From JAHEJV01 sp964653555 (GTDB lineage Bacteria; Myxococcota_A; UBA9160; SMWR01), in contig CAZZFT010000093.1 of assembly GCA_964653555.1 (NCBI GenBank), positions 1 through 19,417 of the forward strand: DNA of 19,417 nucleotides. The letters run 5' to 3'. The translations under genes and the position numbers were made by a program. Under the pieces are notes generated by a model. That model had not been told where the DNA came from and made no database searches. It worked only from the letters and a program-made list of their open reading frames with translations. Positions within the stretch are counted from its first letter, which is position 1, and each line of letters starts with the position of its first letter. This document shows, one piece after another, positions 13,223 to 19,417 of the stretch.

Positions 13223-14772
13223 TGCGGCTCGCGTCGCTGCTCGCCGCCCTGCCCCCGGACAACGCGCCCACGCGCTGCGTGGCGGGCTCGGCGGGGCCCG
13301 ATCCCGTGATCGGTGGCCTCGTCTACGACTCGCGGGCAGTCGCCCCCGGCGACGCCTTCTTCGCCCTGCGCGGCGCGGAGGTCGACGGTCACGCCTACCT
13401 CGGCGCGGCGCTCGCGCTCGGCGCGGAGGCGCTCTTCGTCGAGGAGATCGACGAGGATCTGGAGCTCGGCAGCGCGTGCGCCGTGGTGGTGCCCGACACG
13501 CGCCGCGCGTTGGCGCCGATCGCCGCGCGTTTCTACGGGGAGCCCAGCCGCGAGCTGGATCTGGTGGGCGTGACCGGAACCAACGGCAAGACTTCGACCA
13601 CCTACCTGGCCGAATCGATCCTGGCGGCCAGCGGTCGCGAGGTCGGGCTGATCGGCACCGTGGAGATCCGCTACGGCGACCTGCGGCAGCGCGCCGTGAA
13701 CACCACTCCCGAGAGCCTCGATCTGCAGGCGACGCTGCGGGCCATGCGCACCCAGGGCGTCGACACGGCGGTGATGGAGGTCTCGTCCCACGGCCTGGAC
13801 GCAGGCCGCGTCGAGGGATGCCGGTTCCGGGTGGCGGCGTTCACGAACCTGACCCAGGACCACCTCGACTACCACGTCGACATGGAACGCTACCGCCACG
13901 CGAAGCTCGCACTCTTCGAGCGCCACCTGGATGCGGCGGGAGTCGCCGTCGTGAACGTGGACGATCCCAGCGGCGCGGCGTTCGTGGCCGCCGCGCGCGC
14001 GGCCGGCGCCCGGGTACTGCGCGTCTCGCGCGACGCGGGCGGTGAGTCCGAGATCCGGCTGCTCTCGGCGCGGGTCGAGCACAGCGGCAGCCGCGCGCGG
14101 ATCGCGCTCCCGAACGGTGAGATCGAGCTCGCCCTCCCGCTGCTGGGCGACTTCAATCTCGAGAACCTGCTGGTGGCCGTGGGAATCGCGGCGGCCCTGG
14201 AGGTCCCGGCCGACGCGATCGCGGCCGGCGTCTCGGCCTGTCCCCAGGTGCCCGGTCGCATCGAGCGCGTCAGCGGCTCCGATCCCTGCGTGATCGTCGA
14301 CTACGCCCACACCCCGGACGCGATCGACAAGCTGCTCGCCACGCTGCGCCCGCTGTGCGCGGGCCGGTTGATCGCCGTGTTCGGGTGCGGAGGCGATCGC
14401 GACCGCTCGAAGCGTCCGCTGATGGCCCGCGCCGTGGCGCGCTGGGCCGACCGCGTAGTGGCCACCAGCGACAACCCGCGCACCGAGGATCCCGAGCGCA
14501 TCCTCGAGGACGTGTGCGAGGGCCTCATCGGACTCGAGCGCGTCGCGGCCGAGGCGCTCGACTCGCCGCGGAGCTACGCGCGGGTGACGGACCGGCGCGC
14601 GGCGATCGCCGCCGCCCTCGCGATCGCCCGCCCGGAGGACACGGTCGTGATCGCCGGCAAGGGTCACGAGGACTATCAGATCGTCGGACGGGAGCGACTT
14701 CCCTTCAGCGATCGCGACGAGGCGCTGCGTGCGATGCGCAGCCTCGAGCGCGAGCGGGTCGCGCGCGCATGA
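13222..14772 (+). CDS. murE: UDP-MurNAc-tripeptide synthetase MurE, meso-DAP type
   Basis: A 516-residue Mur ligase that adds the third amino acid to UDP-MurNAc-L-Ala-D-Glu in the cytoplasm. Visible: N-terminal uridine-binding part (GGLVYDSRAVAPGDAFFAL), ATP loop TGTNGKT (118-124), NTTPES, EVSSHGLDAGRV, FTNLTQDHLDYH, K228 as the carbamylated-lysine position (YRHAK), and DYAHTPD in the third domain. DNPR at 417-420 marks meso-diaminopimelate rather than lysine specificity, supporting a Gram-negative-type wall. GGGAGG at 13207-13212 precedes the ATG. TGATG overlap with ftsI, ATGA overlap with murF. Confidence 0.97.
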   Translation: MRLASLLAALPPDNAPTRCVAGSAGPDPVIGGLVYDSRAVAPGDAFFALRGAEVDGHAYLGAALALGAEALFVEEIDEDLELGSACAVVVPDTRRALAPIAARFYGEPSRELDLVGVTGTNGKTSTTYLAESILAASGREVGLIGTVEIRYGDLRQRAVNTTPESLDLQATLRAMRTQGVDTAVMEVSSHGLDAGRVEGCRFRVAAFTNLTQDHLDYHVDMERYRHAKLALFERHLDAAGVAVVNVDDPSGAAFVAAARAAGARVLRVSRDAGGESEIRLLSARVEHSGSRARIALPNGEIELALPLLGDFNLENLLVAVGIAAALEVPADAIAAGVSACPQVPGRIERVSGSDPCVIVDYAHTPDAIDKLLATLRPLCAGRLIAVFGCGGDRDRSKRPLMARAVARWADRVVATSDNPRTEDPERILEDVCEGLIGLERVAAEALDSPRSYARVTDRRAAIAAALAIARPEDTVVIAGKGHEDYQIVGRERLPFSDRDEALRAMRSLERERVARA

Positions 14773-16175
14773 CCCAGCCCTTCAGCGCCGAGGACGTGCT
14801 GAGCTGGACGGGCGGCGAGCTGCTGCGCGGGGACCCCGCCACGCGTTTCTCGGGTGCGACGATCGACAGTCGCCGCGTGGGTCCGGGACAGCTCTTCGTG
14901 GCGATCAGCGGCGTGCGCTTCGACGGCCACGACTTCCTGGGCGAGGTGTTCGCAGCGGGCGCCGCGGGATGCATCGTCCGCCTGGGCCGCCGCATCCCCG
15001 ACACCGTCCCGTTGGCGATCGCGGTCGAGGACACCACGCGCGCCCTCGGATCCCTGGCGGCCGGCCACCGGCGCCTCCACGGTGGTCCGCTCGTGGCGAT
15101 CACCGGCAGCAACGGGAAGACGACCACCAAGGAGATGTGCGCCGCGATCCTCGGAGTCGCGGGCCCGTGCCTCTCCAACGAGGGCAACCTGAACAACGAG
15201 TACGGGCTCCCGCTCACCCTGCTGCGGCGCGACGCCGCGCATCGCACCGTGGTCGTCGAGCTGGGCATGAACCACCGCGGCGAGATCGCGCGGCTGGCGT
15301 CCATCGCGCAGCCGACCGTGGGCGTGATCACCAACGTCGGAACCGCCCACATCGAGCACCTGGGCAGCCGCGAGGAGATCGCGCTGGAGAAGGGCGATCT
15401 GGTCGCGGCGCTCGACGCCCGGGGAACCGCGGTCCTGAACGCGGACGACCCGCTGGTCGCCACCCAGGCGGCACGCACGCCCGCCCGCGTGGTCCGCTTC
15501 GGACGCGGCGAGACGGCGGACGTGCGGGCGGACCGCGTGTCCGCCGACGCCGACGGCCGCCACCGCTTCACGCTCACCGCACCCGAACGCGCGGTCGAGG
15601 TGGCGGTGGCCGGGCTCGGCGAGACGACGGTTCCCAACGCCCTGGCGGCCGCGGCCGCGGCGATCGCGGCCGGCGCCTCGCTCGACGACGTGGCGAGCGG
15701 CCTGGCCACCTACCGCCCGGTCTCCGGGCGGCTCGAGCCGGTCGTCCTGAAGGACGGCGTGCTCCTGATCGACGACACCTACAACGCCAATCCCCAGTCG
15801 ATGGAGGTCGCGCTGCGCACCCTGGCGCGCGGCGGCGCCGAGGGGGCGCGCATCGCGGTGCTGGGCGACATGGGCGAGCTCGGAGAGTACGGATCCGCGG
15901 CCCACCGCAACGCGGGCGAGATCGCGGCGCGTCTGGGCGTCGACCGCCTGTTCGCGGTCGGCGAGCACGCGGGCGAGGTGATCCACGGTGCCCGACACGC
16001 CGGAATGGACGCGAACGCGGTCCACGCCAGCCGCGACTGGCAGGAGACCGCGCGGCGCGTGCTCGAGGCCGTGCGACCCGGCGACCGGGTGCTGGTCAAG
16101 GGCTCCCGCGCGATGCGCATGGAGCGCATCGTCGCGTTCGTTCGCGGCGAAGGCGACGCGGGAGGCGAGGGCTGA
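14769..16175 (+). CDS. murF: UDP-MurNAc-tripeptide:D-Ala-D-Ala ligase MurF
   Basis: 468 residues, normal for the family. N-terminal SGATIDSRRVGPGQLFVAI; ATP loop GSNGKTT at 113-119; NEGNLNNEYGLPLTLL, ELGMNHRGEIARL and NVGTAHIEHLGS (the MurF signature segments); C-terminal LIDDTYNANPQSM and LGDMGELG. It joins D-Ala-D-Ala to the tripeptide to complete the pentapeptide precursor. Start and stop overlap the neighbours (ATGA with murE, TGATG with mraY). Confidence 0.97.
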   Translation: MTQPFSAEDVLSWTGGELLRGDPATRFSGATIDSRRVGPGQLFVAISGVRFDGHDFLGEVFAAGAAGCIVRLGRRIPDTVPLAIAVEDTTRALGSLAAGHRRLHGGPLVAITGSNGKTTTKEMCAAILGVAGPCLSNEGNLNNEYGLPLTLLRRDAAHRTVVVELGMNHRGEIARLASIAQPTVGVITNVGTAHIEHLGSREEIALEKGDLVAALDARGTAVLNADDPLVATQAARTPARVVRFGRGETADVRADRVSADADGRHRFTLTAPERAVEVAVAGLGETTVPNALAAAAAAIAAGASLDDVASGLATYRPVSGRLEPVVLKDGVLLIDDTYNANPQSMEVALRTLARGGAEGARIAVLGDMGELGEYGSAAHRNAGEIAARLGVDRLFAVGEHAGEVIHGARHAGMDANAVHASRDWQETARRVLEAVRPGDRVLVKGSRAMRMERIVAFVRGEGDAGGEG

Positions 16176-17248
16176 TGTTCTTCCACCTGCTCGTCCCGCT
16201 CGCCTCGGAGTACGGGTTCCTCAACGTCTTCCGCTACATCACCTTCCGGACCGGCGCGGCGACGCTGACGGCGCTGTTCATCTCGTTTCTCGTCGGCCCC
16301 GGACTGATCCGGGCGCTTTCCCGGCAGCGTGTGGGACAGCCGATCCGCGAGGTGGGACCGGCGCACCAGTCGAAGGCCGGCACCCCGACGATGGGCGGCC
16401 TGTTGATCCTGCTCTCGCTCCTCGTCTCCGTGCTCCTGTGGTCGAACCTCGACGACCGCGGCGTGTGGATCCTGATCGGTTTGACCTCCGCCTACGGTCT
16501 GCTCGGCTTCATCGACGACTTCGCGAAGGTCCGGGCGGGCTCGAGCGCCGGCATCTCGGCCCGCGCCAAGCTGTTCTGGCAGACCCTGCTCGCGTTCCTC
16601 GTCGCGCTCGCAATCTACACCCAGCCCGATTTCAACGCCCAGCTCTCGGTGCCCTTCTTCAAGAACTTCACGCCTCACCTCGGCTGGCTCTACGTCCCGC
16701 TCGCCACCTTCATCATCGTGGCCGCGAGCAACGCGGTGAACCTGACCGACGGCCTCGACGGGCTGGCGATCGGACCGGTCATGATCTCGGCCGGCACGTT
16801 CCTGATCCTCGCCTACGTGGCGGGCCACGCGGAGATCGCGGAGTACCTGGCGATCCCCTTCGTGCCGAACTCGGGCCACCTCGCGATCTTCTGCGGAGCC
16901 CTGATCGGAGGGGGACTCGGCTTCCTGTGGTTCAACGCGCCCCCCGCCCAGCTCTTCATGGGTGACGTCGGCTCGCTCGCCCTCGGCGGCGCGCTGGGCA
17001 CGCTCGCGGTGCTGATCCGGCAGGAGATCCTGCTCGCCGTCGTCGGCGGCGTGTTCGTCGTCGAGGCGCTGTCGGTGATCATCCAGGTGGCCTCCTTCAA
17101 GCTGCGCGGCAAGCGTGTCTTTCTGATGGCGCCCATCCACCACCACTTCGAGAAGCAGGGTTGGGCCGAGCAGAAGATCGTGGTGCGCTTCTGGATCGTG
17201 TCCGCGATCCTCGGGCTGATCGCCCTGTCGTCGTTGAAGCTGCGCTGA
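16175..17248 (+). CDS. mraY: Phospho-MurNAc-pentapeptide transferase MraY
   Basis: A 357-residue polytopic inner-membrane enzyme with about ten hydrophobic helices. It transfers phospho-MurNAc-pentapeptide to undecaprenyl phosphate to make lipid I. Key motifs: KAGTPTMGG, FIDDFAKV with D114-D115, NAVNLTDGLDGLA with D192 and D195, FMGDVGSLALGG, and APIHHHFEKQGW with H322-H324. All catalytic and Mg-binding positions expected for the family are present. GGAGGCGAGG precedes the ATG inside murF; the start overlaps the murF stop by 1 nt and the stop overlaps the murD ATG by 1 nt. Confidence 0.98.
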   Translation: MFFHLLVPLASEYGFLNVFRYITFRTGAATLTALFISFLVGPGLIRALSRQRVGQPIREVGPAHQSKAGTPTMGGLLILLSLLVSVLLWSNLDDRGVWILIGLTSAYGLLGFIDDFAKVRAGSSAGISARAKLFWQTLLAFLVALAIYTQPDFNAQLSVPFFKNFTPHLGWLYVPLATFIIVAASNAVNLTDGLDGLAIGPVMISAGTFLILAYVAGHAEIAEYLAIPFVPNSGHLAIFCGALIGGGLGFLWFNAPPAQLFMGDVGSLALGGALGTLAVLIRQEILLAVVGGVFVVEALSVIIQVASFKLRGKRVFLMAPIHHHFEKQGWAEQKIVVRFWIVSAILGLIALSSLKLR

Positions 17249-18618
17249 TGGAGCCGATGGACGCTCGCGACACACTGGAGCTCACGGGCCGGCGCGTGCT
17301 GGTGCTCGGCCTCGGCATCTCGGGCCGCAGCGCGGCCGCCTGGTGCGCGCAGCGCGGCGCCTCGGTGGTCGCCGCCGACGAGCGCCCGGCCGAGGCCCTC
17401 GAGGGGCCGCTGCCGGGCGGTGTCGAGCCGTGGCTGGGCCGACCCTTCCCCGACCCCGCCGAGTTCGACCTGGTGGTGCCCAGTCCGGGGGTCGCGCCCG
17501 AGCGCTACCGCTCTCGCGCGACGCGCGTGTGCGGGGACATCGAGCTCGCCGCGGCCGCTCTCCCGATCCCGATCGTCGCGGTGACGGGCACGAACGGGAA
17601 GTCGACCACGACGGCGCTGCTCACGCAGATGCTGCGCGCCGCGGGCCTGCGCACCGAGATGGCGGGCAACGTCGGCACGCCCGCGCTGGACCTAGTCGGC
17701 CGTCCGCTGGACGTGGCGGTGCTCGAGGTGTCCTCGTTCCAGCTCGAGACCACCGAGACCTTCCGTCCGCAGGTGGCGGTGGTGCTCAACGTGACTCCCG
17801 ACCACCTCGACCGCCATCACACGCTCGAGGCCTACCTGGAGGCGAAGCAGCGCATCCTCGCCCACCAGCAACCGGAGGACTGGGCGGTGCTCAACGCGGC
17901 CGACGTCTGGTATCCGAGCTTCCGCGACGCGGCGCACGGTCGGGTGCTGCCCTTCCTCGCCTCCGGCGTCCCCGAGATCGGAATCGGCACCGACGCCGGG
18001 ACGCTGGTGATCCGCACCGCCGACGAACCGGTGCGCCGATACGCCTTCGACTGGCGTCAGCCGGGCGCCCACAACCGCGAGAACGCGGTCGCAGCCGCCG
18101 GGGCCGTCTTCGCCCTGGGTGCGGATCTACCGCGCGCGCTCGCAGCTCTTCCCGACTTCCGCGCCCTGCCCCACCGCAGCGAGATCGTGGCGCGGCGCGG
18201 CGACGTCACCTGGGTGGACGATTCGAAGGCGACCAACCCCGGAGCGGCGCTGCGCGCGCTGGACGGGTTCTCGGCGCCGATCGTGTGGGTCGCCGGAGGG
18301 CGCGCGAAGGGCCTCGACCTGGCGCCGCTCGCTCGCGGCGCCCGCGAGCGCGTGCGCGCGGCAGTCCTGATCGGCGAGGCCGCGCCGCAGCTCGCCGAGG
18401 CGCTGCGCGGGGGTCCGGAGGTCCATCTCGAGGCGACGATCGAGGACGCGGTCCGACGCGCGGCGTCCCTCGCGCGCCCGGGCGACGTGGTGCTGCTCGC
18501 ACCGGGGTGCTCGAGCCTCGACCAGTTCCGCAACTACGAAGAGCGCGGACGTCGCTTTCGCGAGGCCGCGCTCGGGCTGCCCGACGATCGGCGCCCGGTG
18601 CGCGAGGAGTCGCGATGA
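17248..18618 (+). CDS. murD: UDP-MurNAc-L-Ala:D-Glu ligase MurD
   Basis: A 456-residue cytoplasmic Mur ligase that adds D-glutamate. Rossmann-like N-terminus (VLVLGLGISGRSAAAWCAQR) followed by VVPSPGVAP; ATP loop GTNGKST (114-120); GNVGTPAL; LEVSSFQLE; LNVTPDHLDRH; YLEAKQRI (carbamylated lysine region); and C-terminal WVDDSKATNPGAAL, VAGGRAKG and LLAPGCSSLDQF. Start chosen at 17248 (TGATG overlap with mraY); an in-frame ATG at 17257 would remove only three residues. ATGA overlap with ftsW. Confidence 0.97.
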   Translation: MEPMDARDTLELTGRRVLVLGLGISGRSAAAWCAQRGASVVAADERPAEALEGPLPGGVEPWLGRPFPDPAEFDLVVPSPGVAPERYRSRATRVCGDIELAAAALPIPIVAVTGTNGKSTTTALLTQMLRAAGLRTEMAGNVGTPALDLVGRPLDVAVLEVSSFQLETTETFRPQVAVVLNVTPDHLDRHHTLEAYLEAKQRILAHQQPEDWAVLNAADVWYPSFRDAAHGRVLPFLASGVPEIGIGTDAGTLVIRTADEPVRRYAFDWRQPGAHNRENAVAAAGAVFALGADLPRALAALPDFRALPHRSEIVARRGDVTWVDDSKATNPGAALRALDGFSAPIVWVAGGRAKGLDLAPLARGARERVRAAVLIGEAAPQLAEALRGGPEVHLEATIEDAVRRAASLARPGDVVLLAPGCSSLDQFRNYEERGRRFREAALGLPDDRRPVREESR

Positions 18619-19417
18619 CCGACGCCCGGACGACACCGATCTGGGACGGCGCCATCGTCACCAGCGCGCTGGTGCTGGTGGCCGTGGGTGCGGTGATGAA
18701 CTACAGCACGACGGCGGCGCTCGCGATCGACACGGCGCTGCCGCCGCTGGCGATGCGACACATGGCGGGCGTCGCCTTCGCTCTGGTGTGCGCGGTGATC
18801 GCCGCCCGCCTGCCGCTGGCGCTGTGGGAACGGCTCGCCCTCTGGCTGTGGGCGGGGTCCCTGGCGCTCCTGGTCGCCACCCTGGCCTTCGGCATCGAGG
18901 CGAACGGAGCGCGGCGCTGGCTGGCGGTGCCCGGGCTGCCGGTGGCGATCCAGGCCTCGGAGCCCGCGCGACTCGCCACCGTCCTCGCCGTGGCGACGGT
19001 TCTGGCGCGCGCCACGCCCCGGGCCCTGGCCTCCTGGGCGCTGATCCAACGGGTGGCCCTGCTCGTCGTGCCGCCGGTGGCGCTCCTGCTCCTGCAGCCC
19101 GACTTCGGCAGCGCGGTCGTGTTGTGTGCGGTGGTGGGGGTGGTCCTGTTCGCGGCCGGGCTGCCGCTGCGGACGCTCGCGCTGCCGGGGATCGTCCTCC
19201 TGGTCGGCGCCGTGGTCTACATCGCGGTCCGTCCCTACGCGCGCGCCCGCGTGCGCGGCTTCTTCGACCCCTGGCAGAGCGCGCACGGCGAGGGCTTCCA
19301 GCTGGTGCAGTCCTTCGTCGCCTTCGGACGCGGCGGGAGCATCGGCGTCGGCCTGGGCAATGGCCGCCAGAAGCTCTTCTACCTGCCCGAGGCCCACACG
19401 GACTTCATCCTCTCGGT
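18615..19417 (+). CDS. ftsW: FtsW, SEDS-family septal peptidoglycan glycosyltransferase (3' end outside window)
   Basis: The frame is open from the ATG at 18615 to the window edge (267 codons). Several hydrophobic helices are visible, with the SEDS hallmarks GARRWLAVPG, QASEPARLA (the family QPSE-AKL), LLLLQPDFGSAVVL, GFFDPWQSAHGEGFQLVQS, GVGLGNGRQKLFYLPEAHTD and FILS. The Asp of PEAHTD corresponds, by my alignment, to the proposed catalytic D297 of E. coli FtsW. It polymerises lipid II and partners with the FtsI encoded four genes upstream. The start overlaps the murD stop (ATGA). The order mraY-murD-ftsW predicts murG and murC just beyond the window. Confidence 0.95.
   Translation, partial: MTDARTTPIWDGAIVTSALVLVAVGAVMNYSTTAALAIDTALPPLAMRHMAGVAFALVCAVIAARLPLALWERLALWLWAGSLALLVATLAFGIEANGARRWLAVPGLPVAIQASEPARLATVLAVATVLARATPRALASWALIQRVALLVVPPVALLLLQPDFGSAVVLCAVVGVVLFAAGLPLRTLALPGIVLLVGAVVYIAVRPYARARVRGFFDPWQSAHGEGFQLVQSFVAFGRGGSIGVGLGNGRQKLFYLPEAHTDFILS

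Overview
The window is a very GC-rich (roughly 70% or more by eye) bacterial chromosome segment with tightly packed genes. The genes suggest a Gram-negative of the old deltaproteobacterial / Myxococcota type: a PASTA-bearing division transpeptidase beside ftsL, a tandem ArsA-like ATPase pair, a PHA-type regulator, an MJ0042-finger protein, and a MurE with the meso-diaminopimelate DNPR motif. This placement is inference; no marker in the window settles the phylum. I see no tRNA, rRNA, CRISPR array, insertion sequence or phage gene.

Left part (1-7624), accessory and cell-envelope or storage genes. A gene tail (to 92) faces a minus-strand zinc-finger / DUF3426-like membrane protein. Across a 151-bp divergent gap with striking inverted repeats, a plus-strand run begins: two overlapping ArsA/Get3-like ATPases, a small alanine-rich helical protein that starts inside the second ATPase, and then, after a 125-bp gap, a PHA-regulator (PHB_acc_N) protein whose C-terminus looks phasin-like. 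A strong hairpin separates that from a COQ4-like gene. COQ4 converges, with a 4-bp overlap, on a minus-strand pair: an extended SDR dehydratase/epimerase-like protein followed 4 nt later by a PlsC/LPLAT-like acyltransferase. Both members of that pair lack textbook catalytic residues.

Middle (7625-9017). A class II HDAC-like (acetylpolyamine amidohydrolase) gene is divergent from the SDR gene. It is followed by the promoter region of the division/cell wall (dcw) cluster. That region carries an A7 tract, a candidate promoter and four GTGGT boxes with 10-bp helical phasing, the architecture expected for MraZ autoregulation.

Right part (9018-19417), the dcw cluster: mraZ, rsmH, ftsL, ftsI (PASTA type), murE, murF, mraY, murD and ftsW (cut by the window edge). 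From rsmH to ftsW every junction overlaps by 1 or 4 nt, so the genes are probably translationally coupled. They make the UDP-MurNAc-pentapeptide and lipid I, and supply the septal synthase pair FtsW-FtsI. The one exception is a 280-nt untranslated gap between mraZ and rsmH. It holds several stable hairpins and a 12-nt perfect long-range complement that would compete with them, so it may be an undescribed cis-regulatory RNA.

The two most interesting leads are the ArsA pair / helical protein / phasin-like PHA regulator neighbourhood, and the possible structured leader ahead of rsmH.
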